Part shown: in pieces, positions 33,831-42,717 of the stretch | Layout: the number at the start of each line of letters is the position of its first letter | Position numbering within the stretch: the stretch's first letter is position 1 | From: Bacteroidaceae bacterium | Lineage (GTDB): Bacteria > Bacteroidota > Bacteroidia > Bacteroidales > Bacteroidaceae | Direction: 5' to 3' | Assembly (NCBI GenBank): GCA_017650105.1 | Contig: JAGCFO010000032.1 | Coordinates: 1-64,000, forward strand | Length of the DNA: 64,000 nucleotides | The notes under the pieces: model-generated | Databases searched by the model: none | Told to the model about the DNA's origin: nothing | Seen by the model: only the letters and a program-made list of their open reading frames with translations | Translations under genes and position numbers: made by a program

Positions 33831-35318
33831 CTGGTGTTTTTGCTGGCATTAACGATAGCTTCATGTACCTCGCGCAGGCAAGTTCTCCCATACTCCTCGC
33901 AAACGTGGCAGCCCCCGAAGAGGGAGTTCCGAGGTGCCTGGATGCAGGTCGTGAACGGGCAGTATCAGGGAATGACGTCTCTGGAGCAGCAACGACGCCT
34001 AACCGAGCAGCTTGATGCCCTGCAAGCTGCCGGAGTGAATGCAGTCTTCTTTCAAGTGCGCCCTGCGGCTGATGCACTCTATCGCTCTCATTATGAGCCC
34101 TGGAGCCATTTCCTGACAGGACAGCAGGGAAAGGCGCCCGATGTCGATTGGGACCCTCTTCAATTTATGATAGATGCTTGTCACTCGCGTGGAATGGAAC
34201 TTCACGCGTGGATAAATCCCTATCGTGCAAGGGTGAAGGGTATGCGCAACACTCAGCTAAACTACCTGCATCCTTATACCCATCATCCTGAGCGGTTCGT
34301 GGAGTACGATGGGCTGCTTCTTTTCGATCCTAGCTTGTCCGAAAACAGAGATTACATTTGTCTGATTGCATCCGACATTGTGCGACGCTATGATGTGGAT
34401 GGCCTTCATATAGATGACTACTTTTATCCCTATCCTGTAGCAGGTTCTGAATTTCCTGACGCAAAATCGTTTGCGACTTACGGACGAGGTTTTTCCTCCC
34501 GTTCAGCGTGGAGAAGGAATAATGTTGATATGCTTGTGAAGCAACTGTCGGCAGCAGTCCATAGCGTAAAACCCTGGGTGAAATTCGGAGTCAGTCCTTT
34601 TGGAATCTATCACAACGCTTCGGGAGATGGTGTGCCTGGAAGCGCCACAAGCGGTTTGCAGAACTACGATGATCTTTACGCCGATGTGCTCCTGTGGGTG
34701 AAGCAGGGATGGGTCGATTATCTTCTTCCGCAGCTCTATTGGGAGATTGGAAACAAGGCTGCTGATTATGCTAAGTTGGTGGATTGGTGGGCTAAAAATG
34801 CTGGAGGACGACATTTATATATAGGACAAGACTTGGAACGCTCGCTGCGTTTCTCCGATTTGGACAGAAAGTTCATGCTGATGTATCGGCAGCCTTCCAT
34901 ACAAGGCTATTGCTGGTGGTATGCCGATGCTGTTCGGCAGGCTCTTCCGGCAGTTCAGCGTTCCTCACACGGAAATCAGTCGCTGGCGTTACAGCCTCTC
35001 ATGCCTTGGTTGGACAAGAAGGCTCCGGGCACTGTGAAGAATCTCGTTTTCCTGGAAACGGAAGACGGTCCCGTGCTTTTCTGGGAGGCCCCTCCCTATA
35101 GGAATGAAATGAACCGCCCGATTCGTTATGTGGTATACCGTTTTAAGAAAGGAGAGAGAGTTGACATCAACGATGCGCGACACATTGCAGGAATGACAAC
35201 CAATACCTATTTCTCATTGAAGCCTGAGGGCGGAAAGAAAAACTATGTATATGTGGTGACAGCTCTGGATCGTCTTCAAAACGAATCAGCGGCTGAGAAA
35301 GTGAAAGTTACGCTTTAA
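33741..35318 (+). CDS. GHL10-family glycosyl hydrolase-like lipoprotein
   Basis: About 525 residues. The N-terminal part has a long basic stretch, then a hydrophobic segment and lipobox LTIASC, so it is a lipoprotein. The main domain (FRGAWMQVVNGQYQ ... VNAVFFQVRPAADALYRSHYEPW ... MELHAWINPYRAR ... DGLHIDDYFYPYP) is GHL10, a TIM barrel related to glycoside hydrolases and found in peptidoglycan-associated enzymes. The C-terminal ~90 residues (APGTVKNLVFLE ... YVYVVTALDRLQNES) look like a fibronectin-III domain. The start is uncertain (33681, 33687 or 33741); 33741 gives the most normal signal peptide. Its 3' end overlaps that of nudC by 11 bases. Confidence 0.85.
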   Translation: MKLFVVEKNFWAKEKKLFSKKKIFFLLHISLVFLLALTIASCTSRRQVLPYSSQTWQPPKREFRGAWMQVVNGQYQGMTSLEQQRRLTEQLDALQAAGVNAVFFQVRPAADALYRSHYEPWSHFLTGQQGKAPDVDWDPLQFMIDACHSRGMELHAWINPYRARVKGMRNTQLNYLHPYTHHPERFVEYDGLLLFDPSLSENRDYICLIASDIVRRYDVDGLHIDDYFYPYPVAGSEFPDAKSFATYGRGFSSRSAWRRNNVDMLVKQLSAAVHSVKPWVKFGVSPFGIYHNASGDGVPGSATSGLQNYDDLYADVLLWVKQGWVDYLLPQLYWEIGNKAADYAKLVDWWAKNAGGRHLYIGQDLERSLRFSDLDRKFMLMYRQPSIQGYCWWYADAVRQALPAVQRSSHGNQSLALQPLMPWLDKKAPGTVKNLVFLETEDGPVLFWEAPPYRNEMNRPIRYVVYRFKKGERVDINDARHIAGMTTNTYFSLKPEGGKKNYVYVVTALDRLQNESAAEKVKVTL

Positions 35319-36081
35319 TAGAATCATCAGATTCTTGTTTCTCCCTTGCCACCCAGTCGTCGATAAGCATGCGAGCCATACTCAGCCCTTCGGGGATCTC
35401 TGGGAGGTTGTCGGCTCGGAAGAATGAAGCCTCCTTTAGCTCTCCGTCGGCAAACGATATGTTGCCGCTTACATAGTCAGCATTGAATCCAACCATCAAT
35501 CCAAGCGGGTAAGGCCAAGGTTGACTTGCGAAATAGCGGATGTTATTAATTTCAAGCGTTGTTTCTTCCTTAACCTCCCTTGCGACGCACTCCTCAAGCG
35601 ATTCTCCGGTTTCCACAAACCCGGCAACAAGCCCGAAAAAGTTGCGTCGAAAAGTCTTTGCTTTCACTAATAGAGCTTCGTGGCCTTTTTGTATTAAGAC
35701 GATGATAGCGATATTTAGTTGGGGCCAGATTTCCCTTCCACATTGAGGGCAGATTCGGCTTATGTCGGTGTTCCACCGCAAAGGATTTCCGCATTTGCTG
35801 CAGTAAATCGTTTCCTCTCCCCAGAAGAGAATCTCCCAAGCTTTTCCTGCACGCTTGTATTCGTTGTCGCTAAGCACGCGCCAGCTTTGACGCAACGTGA
35901 AACGAGCCATCTGTGCGGGTGCTTCCTTGTCGGAAATGCGCAGAACCCAGTCGTCGGCAACGATGTGATGACTTTCAGTTTTTGCCGCTTTCCAGTCTTC
36001 GTCTGTTGGCAAGCGATACCCTTCGGCGTCTTTCGCCAAAAGTAGCTCGTCCTTTTCATTAAAAAGAATCCAAGTCTTCAT
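35308..36081 (-). CDS. nudC: NADH/NAD-cap pyrophosphatase (Nudix)
   Basis: 257 residues. The order is an N-terminal domain, a zinc ribbon (YCSKCGNPLRW ... CPQCGREIWP) and a Nudix domain with GFVETGESLEECVAREVKEET; Gly is replaced by Thr after REVKEE. The NudC-specific SQPWPYPLGLMVGF hallmark follows. It hydrolyses NADH and NAD-capped RNA 5' ends. ATG 36081 is chosen since the longer open frame crosses the divergent promoter. It ends inside the last codons of the convergent glycosidase gene, with no terminator between. Confidence 0.92.
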   Translation of the reverse strand: MKTWILFNEKDELLLAKDAEGYRLPTDEDWKAAKTESHHIVADDWVLRISDKEAPAQMARFTLRQSWRVLSDNEYKRAGKAWEILFWGEETIYCSKCGNPLRWNTDISRICPQCGREIWPQLNIAIIVLIQKGHEALLVKAKTFRRNFFGLVAGFVETGESLEECVAREVKEETTLEINNIRYFASQPWPYPLGLMVGFNADYVSGNISFADGELKEASFFRADNLPEIPEGLSMARMLIDDWVAREKQESDDSIKA

Positions 36082-36095
36082 TTTCCTCTTTTTCT

Positions 36096-36126
36096 TTTGC
36101 AAAGATATAATTTTATGGTAAATTTG
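36096..36126 (+). promoter_or_regulatory. promoter of the 5'-nucleotidase gene, interlocked with the nudC promoter
   Basis: TTTG (36096-36099), a 19-base spacer, TAAATTTG (36119-36126). The minus-strand -7 element for nudC, TATCTTTG, occupies 36100-36107, inside this promoter's spacer and touching its -33 box. Confidence 0.7.
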
Positions 36127-36147
36127 CAGAGCAAAAAGAAAATAATT

Positions 36148-37977
36148 ATGAAAAAACACCTTTTTTCCCTCACGGGACTTTGTACATTGCTGTTGCTTTT
36201 GCTTGCAGGATGCGCAGACGACAACGTTAAAGAGTTGAAAATTGTAGCTACGAGCGATGTGCACGGAAATTTCTTCCCGTATGATTTTATTAATGATGTT
36301 CCTGCCAAAGGAAGCCTTTCGCGCGTAAGCACATATCTGAATGAGCAACGTCAACTGTTAGGTGACAGGGTTATTTACGTTGACAACGGTGACATTTTGC
36401 AAGGACAGCCAACAAGTTATTATTACAATACGGTAGCTGTCGATCAGCCTCATCTGGCAGCGGAAGTTCTCAATTACTTGGGATGCGAAGCGGGTACTTT
36501 AGGTAATCATGACATCGAACCGGGAGGACCTACTTATCAGCATTATATCCACGATGCAAAATTTCCTATCTTAGGGGCAAATATCCTCCTTGAGGGCACG
36601 GATAACACGTTTGTTCTTCCTTATACAATAGTTGAGCGCAAAGGAGTCAGAATAGCTTTTATAGGAATGAACACTCCCGCAATTCCCAACTGGCTACCTA
36701 GGGAGCTTTGGCGAGAGTTGGAGTTTGTTGACATTGCTTCTACGGCAAGAAAGTGGGTACAATATGTGAAAGAGAATGAGCATCCAGATGTTATCGTCGG
36801 CATTTTCCATTCGGGCTTGGATGGAGGTATTATTACTCCCGAATATGCTGAAAATGCTTCTTTGCAAGTGGCGCGTGAAGTTCCTGGCTTCGATGCAATC
36901 ATTTTCGGGCATGATCATCGCGAATATTGCGAGACAATAGAGAACGTTGAAGGGGATCCTGTCGTTTTGGTCAACCCTGCAAACGGCGCGAACAAGGTAG
37001 CAGAACTGACCTTGCGTAAAATGATCTCTTCTAAACGCGTAAATGCTGAAGTGGGCTTCCTCAAGATACCTTTGCTCAACAAGAAAAAGGAATCCTGGAC
37101 TGTTGAAGGCAAACTTGTGTCGATGGATGGAGTAGAACCCGATGAGGCCTTCCTCCAGGCGTTTGATAAGCAACGTCAGACTGTAAAGGACTATGTGTCA
37201 AAGCGCATAGGAACTTTTACTCGTCCTATCAGTACGAAAGATGCTTATTTTGGTCCTTCTACATTTATGGATTTCGTTCATCAGATGCAGCTTGACATCA
37301 CTAATGCCGAGATTTCTCTTGCCGCACCTCTTTCCTTTAATGCTACCATCGACTCTGGTGATGTCTATGTGCGCGACATGTTTAATCTCTATAAGTACGA
37401 GAATACTCTGTATTTAATGGAGCTTACCGGGCGTGAGATTCTCGGGCACCTTGAGATGTCGTATGATATGTGGACCAATCAGATGAAGTCAGCTGGAGAT
37501 CATCTTCTCCTTTTCAACGAAGACAAGAATGATACGGGAAGTGCCGATAAGAATGGTGGAGACAATCGTAGCCGTCGCCCGCGTTTCAAGAACATATACT
37601 ACAATTTTGACTCTGCAGCAGGCATTATCTATGAAGTAGATGTAACGAAGCCTGTGGGGCAGCGTGTTCACATCCTTCGAATGGCTGATGGACGTCCTTT
37701 TGAACTTGATCACACTTATAGAGTCGCTGTCAATAGCTATCGCGGTAATGGGGGAGGAGAACTGCTAACGAAAGGGGCAGGAATTCCTCAAGAGGAATTG
37801 TCAAGCCGCATTCTTTTCAGCACGTCAGCAGACCTTCGTTATTATATGCTGAGCCGAATAGAAATGAAGGATACCATCACGCCTGTTTGTTTGAACCAAT
37901 GGAAGTTTATCCCCGAGAAATGGACTGTTCCTGCTGCTAAGAGGGACTACGAGCTCCTTTTCGGGAAAGGGGAGTAA
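36148..37977 (+). CDS. 5'-nucleotidase / cyclic phosphodiesterase lipoprotein
   Basis: 609 residues with lipobox LLLLAGC. The metallophosphatase half shows SDVHGNFFPYD, DNGDILQGQP, GNHDIEPG, and GHDHREY, the full set of metal ligands. The C-terminal 5'-nucleotidase domain contains LPFxxx-type DVYVRDMFNLYKYENTL and NSYRGNGGGELLTKG, the substrate-stacking part. It is probably periplasmic, hydrolysing nucleotides or 2',3'-cyclic nucleotides to nucleoside and phosphate. ATG 36148 starts the lipoprotein signal, 22 bases after the -7 element. Confidence 0.9.
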   Translation: MKKHLFSLTGLCTLLLLLLAGCADDNVKELKIVATSDVHGNFFPYDFINDVPAKGSLSRVSTYLNEQRQLLGDRVIYVDNGDILQGQPTSYYYNTVAVDQPHLAAEVLNYLGCEAGTLGNHDIEPGGPTYQHYIHDAKFPILGANILLEGTDNTFVLPYTIVERKGVRIAFIGMNTPAIPNWLPRELWRELEFVDIASTARKWVQYVKENEHPDVIVGIFHSGLDGGIITPEYAENASLQVAREVPGFDAIIFGHDHREYCETIENVEGDPVVLVNPANGANKVAELTLRKMISSKRVNAEVGFLKIPLLNKKKESWTVEGKLVSMDGVEPDEAFLQAFDKQRQTVKDYVSKRIGTFTRPISTKDAYFGPSTFMDFVHQMQLDITNAEISLAAPLSFNATIDSGDVYVRDMFNLYKYENTLYLMELTGREILGHLEMSYDMWTNQMKSAGDHLLLFNEDKNDTGSADKNGGDNRSRRPRFKNIYYNFDSAAGIIYEVDVTKPVGQRVHILRMADGRPFELDHTYRVAVNSYRGNGGGELLTKGAGIPQEELSSRILFSTSADLRYYMLSRIEMKDTITPVCLNQWKFIPEKWTVPAAKRDYELLFGKGE

Positions 37978-38013
37978 CTGTCGGGAAAGCTTCCGTATAG
38001 CGATATTTACTTT

Positions 38014-38056
38014 GACTGCCATCTGTTAATCGTTCAGATGGCAGTCGTTTTTTCTT
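38014..38056 (+). terminator. strong terminator
   Basis: Perfect 12-bp stem GACTGCCATCTG/CAGATGGCAGTC (38014-38025 / 38035-38046), 9-base loop, then GTTTTTTCTTTTC. Confidence 0.9.
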
Positions 38057-38075
38057 TTCTTCTTAACGGAATATC

Positions 38076-38990
38076 CTATAATTCTCTTTTGGGCACTACG
38101 AAGTGTGCTGCCTGATGAAGATTTTCCACTTTAATATGGTTCCCAAAATATAATTCCCCATCAAGAGAGACGCAAAAACCTTCAGGCGCTTCAATCGTAA
38201 TGGAGTGGGCTCTGCGGTAAACAATATGTTTTGCGAAACGCTTGTCATCCAGATGTTCCCCACGCTGGTAGGCCCCCATCAGTTTAATAAAAGTAAGGTG
38301 CGAGACTGGGTTTACCAGACAAACCTCAAGCAGCCCGTCGTCATTCTTGCTTCGTGGCGCACAGCAATAAGACCCTCCCACGTGGGTTCCGTTTGTTGCC
38401 GTGCAAAGCAGGATGCAATCTTCGTTTAATTTCTCATCGTCTGCCCAAACGGTGCATTTAGTTCTCATAGCCGTCAAAAGAGCCCATGCTACGCCACAGG
38501 GATAGGCGAGAGGGCCTCCTACAACAGGCAGGCGTCGTATGTGATCCATCGTTTTTGCCACACTCGCATCAAGTCCGAAGTGAGTAGCGTTGAGAGCGAA
38601 GGAACTGCCGTTGACGCGCATAATGTCGATAGGAACGGCGGTGCCATTCAGCAGATTGTCAATGTTTTGGAATAGTTCCTTCCCTCCGTAGTACTTCACG
38701 TAATCGTTTCCGCTACCTTGCGCAAAAGAAGTGAATGAAGTTCGTTCCACGTCTATTGTACTTGCTGCTACCTCTCGCAACGTACCGTCTCCTCCGCAAG
38801 CGTAAAAACGTAGTTCCTCGGAAGGGTATTCCTTTCTGTAGCGCTGCACGAGTTCAAAGCTGTCGTCTCTATGTCGCTTGATATAGATGTCGTAGTCAAT
38901 GGGCGTCTTCAGCTGGGCAAGAGCCTCTCTCAGCTGGTTTTCGCAAGATTGCTTTCCGGCGTGGGGATTTACAATGAAAACATGTTTCAT
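38076..38990 (-). CDS. diacylglycerol-kinase-family lipid kinase
   Basis: 304 residues of the DAGK_cat/YegS family. N-terminal VFIVNPHAGK, then the nucleotide-binding loop RFYACGGDGTLREVAAS and QGSGNDYVKYYGG, and a C-terminal beta domain with CAPRSKNDDGLLEVCLVN and APEGFCVSLDGE. It phosphorylates a lipid alcohol such as diacylglycerol, bactoprenol or a sphingoid base; Bacteroidetes make sphingolipids, but the substrate cannot be read from the sequence. It is convergent with the 5'-nucleotidase gene. Confidence 0.88.
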   Translation of the reverse strand: MKHVFIVNPHAGKQSCENQLREALAQLKTPIDYDIYIKRHRDDSFELVQRYRKEYPSEELRFYACGGDGTLREVAASTIDVERTSFTSFAQGSGNDYVKYYGGKELFQNIDNLLNGTAVPIDIMRVNGSSFALNATHFGLDASVAKTMDHIRRLPVVGGPLAYPCGVAWALLTAMRTKCTVWADDEKLNEDCILLCTATNGTHVGGSYCCAPRSKNDDGLLEVCLVNPVSHLTFIKLMGAYQRGEHLDDKRFAKHIVYRRAHSITIEAPEGFCVSLDGELYFGNHIKVENLHQAAHFVVPKREL

Positions 38991-39130
38991 GTCGCGGTTG
39001 TTTTGGCTTTGGTGGTGCGAATTTAAGCATTTTAATTCAAACCCAGTAAAGAAAATGCCATTTTTTACTCTCGTATCTCTTTTCTGAATGCATAAGTACG
39101 TTCCGCGAATTGTTAATTACGCATTTTCAA

Positions 39131-39161
39131 TTGTCAGGCTAAAAAAAATGCTTTATCTTTG
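39131..39161 (+). promoter_or_regulatory. promoter of a small lipoprotein gene
   Basis: TTG (39131-39133), a 20-base spacer, TATCTTTG (39154-39161). Confidence 0.7.
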
Positions 39162-39188
39162 CGCAATAACAAACAGAATAATGTGATT

Positions 39189-39665
39189 ATGAAGCTAAAG
39201 CACCTTTTCCTTTTAATTCCCTTCTGCCTGTTGGCTTATGCTTGTCAACAGGAAACGATATATGCAGAGGATCCTGTTTACGACAATATGTTCTTCTCTC
39301 CAGATAGTATTGATTTTCATTCGGCTATCGTTACTAAGGTGTCTTTTGTTCCCGCTCAGAAGGTTTATGTGGGCATTCCTTTTGCTAATGGTGGCGAAGG
39401 GCAGAATATCATGCGTGCCACTCAGACTTGGCAGCTGATCAGTCCCTCGGGTGATGTGCTGAAAAAGGAGTCGAAGACTGTTGTCAGCGCTGCCGGAAAG
39501 GAACCCTTCTGGGAGTTTAATGCTCCTTTGAATCCTGGTGTATATACGGTTTCGTTCAAGGAGAAATACTCCTATTCGGCACAGAAAATCTCGGGGCAGA
39601 TTTTTGGAGAATCCAGAACTGTATCCGCCACTTTCAAAGTCAAAGAGGATCCTGTTCTTCCTTAA
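39189..39665 (+). CDS. small gliding-motility-like lipoprotein of unknown function
   Basis: 158 residues with lipobox LLAYAC and mature start QQETIYAEDP. The mature part is a beta-sandwich-like sequence (AQKVYVGIPFANGGEGQN, TQTWQLISPSGDVLKKES, FNAPLNPGVYTVSFKEKYSY). The pattern resembles small Bacteroidetes lipoproteins with an Ig-like fold; no catalytic motif. I cannot assign a function, and 'gliding-motility-like' is only a general resemblance. It stands alone between a divergent kinase gene and the FAS1/Sus locus. Confidence 0.55.
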   Translation: MKLKHLFLLIPFCLLAYACQQETIYAEDPVYDNMFFSPDSIDFHSAIVTKVSFVPAQKVYVGIPFANGGEGQNIMRATQTWQLISPSGDVLKKESKTVVSAAGKEPFWEFNAPLNPGVYTVSFKEKYSYSAQKISGQIFGESRTVSATFKVKEDPVLP

Positions 39666-39849
39666 AGTGCTACTTCAACTTATAGCAATAAAATGCTTTA
39701 AGTATAGTGGCCTTATTCCTTAATCCACAATTGTTTGAACTTGGCTATTCTGATTCGGAAGTGTAGCCATTATGCCTTTTGTTTATGCCTGTCTATACTT
39801 GAAGGAACTTGCGCGAGATGTTCTTTCGTCACATGGTGTGTTTCGTTAG
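39666..39849. other. gene-free stretch after the lipoprotein gene
   Basis: No gene and no convincing terminator hairpin. The following 100 bases hold an AT-rich repeat copy. Confidence 0.4.
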
Positions 39850-39950
39850 ACATAATTTTCCCTTCTCCAAAAAAATTTTTCCCTTCTTCATCTCGCGATA
39901 TTTGTTCTCCAAAAATATTTTTTCCTTCTTCAAAATCCGAGATAGGGAAT
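39850..39950. repeat. AT-rich intergenic repeat, copy 6 (TCGCGATA family)
   Basis: CATAATTTTCCCTTCTCC, A/T-tract junction, CCCTTCTTCATCTCGCGATA (39881-39900), TTTGTTCTCC, A/T tract, TTTCCTTCTTC. It lies about 170 bases upstream of the first FAS1 gene and just before its promoter region. Confidence 0.75.
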
Positions 39951-40022
39951 ACTTGCCAAAATGCCGTGAAGATAGCTCTGAGGAGAACTTTGCATCATCT
40001 TTATAACATTTGTTTTGACAAA

Positions 40023-40054
40023 TTTGCAGTTTTTGGGAAAAAGCGTTATATTTG
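40023..40054 (+). promoter_or_regulatory. promoter of the FAS1/SusCD locus
   Basis: TTTG (40023-40026), a 20-base spacer, TATATTTG (40047-40054). The first gene starts 62 bases later. Confidence 0.7.
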
Positions 40055-40115
40055 TACGCTTTTTTAAATAAAAGAAGTAGAGCATTAATTTTCAAATACC
40101 AACCTAATCAATCCT

Positions 40116-42704
40116 ATGAAAGGAAGACAAAGAAAAGTCCGGCAGGCGAGGGCGTGGACTCTTATGATGCCGATAGTTGTGGCTATCGTCATGTTGAATG
40201 CCTGCCATGAAGACTACATTCTTGATGAACAGGAGCCTGAATGGCTTGGCAGCAGCATTTACGACTATCTGAAAGACGAAGGTTGCTACACACAGTTCAT
40301 TCGGCTGATTGACGATCTTGACTACGCTGAGGTTCTCTCAAAGACAGGTAGTAAGACGCTGTTTGTAGTCAACGACTCCACGTTCGGTGAATTTTATAGA
40401 AGTAACGAATGGGATGTGCACAAATACGAGGACCTTTCGTCGGCACAGAAAAAGCTGTTGCTCAACTCAAACATGTTGAACAACGTCTACTACACTGATA
40501 TGCTGGCCCGTGTGGAGGGCCCCGTGGAAGGCAAGTGTCTCCGTCGTACTACGGCGCTGAGCGTACAGGACTCGGTAAGCCGCATCACTCCGTCGGAAAT
40601 GCCCTCTACCAACTATTGGGATAAGGGACGTGCGAAAGGATACCTCCTGCTGATGAAGGACAACACGGCATCGCCTATGGTGCACTTTACCAACAAGTTC
40701 ATGCAGTACAACGGCATCACAGAGGAGGATTTCAGCGTTATTCACAACGGGCAAAAGCGTCGCACGAAAGACGAGGTGTTTGTGAATGGCGTGCGCATCG
40801 TTTCGGCTAACAATAAGTGTAAAAATGGCGTAGTACACCGACTGGAAAAGCTTACGGTGCCCCTTGTGAATATGGCAGAGGCGGTTAACAAGAATGCTTC
40901 CTCCAGCGAGTTTGCAAGGCTGATGGACCGTTTCTGTGCTCCCTATTATAATGCGCAGGCAACGCTTGACTATCAGCGTCTACACCCCGGTAGTGAAGAC
41001 TCGGTGTACGTGAAACGCTATTTCACAAGTCGTGGGCAGAATAACGAGGAGTTTCTCAACACCCCAGCCGATACGCTGGCACTCGGCTCACTCGATTTCG
41101 ACCCCGGATGGAACCGCTACGAGGCAGATGCCCAAACCGATATGGAGGAAGATATGGCTGTGATGTTCGTACCAACCAACGAGGTGCTGGATAAATACTG
41201 GAATGAGGGTGGAGGACGTTTTCTCAAAGAACGTTATGGTTCATGGGACAATGTGCCCGATCGCGTGCTCGATGACTTGATTTCCAATCACATGAAACAA
41301 TCGTTCGACGCAAGCGTGCCCAGCAAGTTCTATCAGGTGAAAAACGACGGACAAGTGGATATGGGCGTGGAGATGAGCAACGTGCTGAGCACTCAGCTCT
41401 GCAACAACGGCGTGATTTACTTTACCAATCGCGTTTATCCGCCCGTAGCCTATATCTCCGTGAGTGCTCCTACGCTGGTTAACGACAACATGCGCGTTGC
41501 CGACTGGGCGATAGAAGAACTCAACTTCTACGCCTACCTTCGTTCGATGGACTCATACTATAGCTTCATCCTCCCCACCGACGAAGCTTTCTCGCACTAT
41601 CTTGACCCGATTTCCTTTGCTCAAGGTGAACCAGAGGAATGGGAATTCTATTACGATACCAAGTCGGGAAAGGTGGGTGCTCGCGTATACGAATATGATG
41701 TGGAGACGGGTTCGCGTGTGAGAGAGAAACGCACGATTGCTCCTGGAAATGCAGTAATTGAAGACCGTCTGGACGATATAATGGATTATCACATAATCGT
41801 AGATACCGTAGAGAATTGCCAGACAGGCAAGGTCTTCTACCAAACAAAAGGAAAAGGTACTATCGTAGTTCGCCCCGACAGCAGGATAGAAGGTTTTGAC
41901 TTCTATGGAGGTTATCAGTACGAAAACAATGAGGGCGTTGCGGTACCTTCCGACAATATTTACGACTACTCACTGGAAGGAAACGGAAAGACCTATGTTA
42001 CAGACGTGCTGATGCAGGCTCCCCAGAAGTCGGTTTATGCAGCTATAAGCGAGCATGCCGGCACGCAGGAAAATCCTGGGCCTTTTTACGAGTTCTTCCG
42101 CCTGATGGCAGGAAGCGAAGATGTGTTCTACCGGGATGAGGACTATTCAACCGTTGACTATGCCGTCAAGCCCTTCAATACATATCACTATACCGTTTAT
42201 GTACCCGACAATCAGTCGGTACGCGACGCTATTGCGGGAGGATTGCCCGACTGGGACTTTGTGGAGAGCGAGAAGCAGCGCCTTGATTCGTTAGATGAGC
42301 GAGGACTTCTCGACGAGAACTTTGTGATAGAAGACTATATTGACTCCCTTTCTAATGTCATCACAAAGTTTGTTCAATACCACATTCAGGATAATTCTGT
42401 TTATGTAGGAGGAGGTGTTCGTTTCGGATCATTCGAAACAGCCGCAATGAAGGTAATGGTGGAAGCTGAGAAGATTATTCCTCTGTACTTCTATCGCTTG
42501 AATGTGCAAGCAGACAACAATCAGATTGTCGTAACTGATGCAATCGGGCAGAAGCACTATGTGCAGACAGCAGACCCTGCTCTCTACAATATCCTTGCCC
42601 GCGACTATTTGTTTAATTCCAAAGACGTCAGCTCATCAACGCAAATTGAGACGTCTTCTTTCGCAGTGATCCATGCTATCAATGGCGTGCTGAGATTTGA
42701 ATAA
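40116..42704 (+). CDS. large FAS1 (fasciclin) domain lipoprotein
   Basis: 862 residues with a basic N-terminus, a hydrophobic segment and lipobox VMLNAC. Fasciclin-like modules are recognisable from SIYDYLKDEGCYTQFIRLIDDLDY followed by KTLFVVNDSTFGEFY near residue 40. Further modules carry VMFVPTNEVLDKYW (~350), SFILPTDEAFSHYL (~485) and YTVYVPDNQSVRDAI (~695). FAS1 domains mediate adhesion or ligand binding; here probably a surface lipoprotein. Its last codons overlap the possible first ATG of the SusC-like gene, so the two are translationally close. It heads the operon. Confidence 0.85.
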   Translation: MKGRQRKVRQARAWTLMMPIVVAIVMLNACHEDYILDEQEPEWLGSSIYDYLKDEGCYTQFIRLIDDLDYAEVLSKTGSKTLFVVNDSTFGEFYRSNEWDVHKYEDLSSAQKKLLLNSNMLNNVYYTDMLARVEGPVEGKCLRRTTALSVQDSVSRITPSEMPSTNYWDKGRAKGYLLLMKDNTASPMVHFTNKFMQYNGITEEDFSVIHNGQKRRTKDEVFVNGVRIVSANNKCKNGVVHRLEKLTVPLVNMAEAVNKNASSSEFARLMDRFCAPYYNAQATLDYQRLHPGSEDSVYVKRYFTSRGQNNEEFLNTPADTLALGSLDFDPGWNRYEADAQTDMEEDMAVMFVPTNEVLDKYWNEGGGRFLKERYGSWDNVPDRVLDDLISNHMKQSFDASVPSKFYQVKNDGQVDMGVEMSNVLSTQLCNNGVIYFTNRVYPPVAYISVSAPTLVNDNMRVADWAIEELNFYAYLRSMDSYYSFILPTDEAFSHYLDPISFAQGEPEEWEFYYDTKSGKVGARVYEYDVETGSRVREKRTIAPGNAVIEDRLDDIMDYHIIVDTVENCQTGKVFYQTKGKGTIVVRPDSRIEGFDFYGGYQYENNEGVAVPSDNIYDYSLEGNGKTYVTDVLMQAPQKSVYAAISEHAGTQENPGPFYEFFRLMAGSEDVFYRDEDYSTVDYAVKPFNTYHYTVYVPDNQSVRDAIAGGLPDWDFVESEKQRLDSLDERGLLDENFVIEDYIDSLSNVITKFVQYHIQDNSVYVGGGVRFGSFETAAMKVMVEAEKIIPLYFYRLNVQADNNQIVVTDAIGQKHYVQTADPALYNILARDYLFNSKDVSSSTQIETSSFAVIHAINGVLRFE

Positions 42705-42717
42705 TAAAGACAGGACG

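Noticed and set aside
39735..40067. Small open frames in the gap before the FAS1 locus
   Set aside because: They are made by the AT-rich repeat and have Phe/Lys/Ser low-complexity translations.
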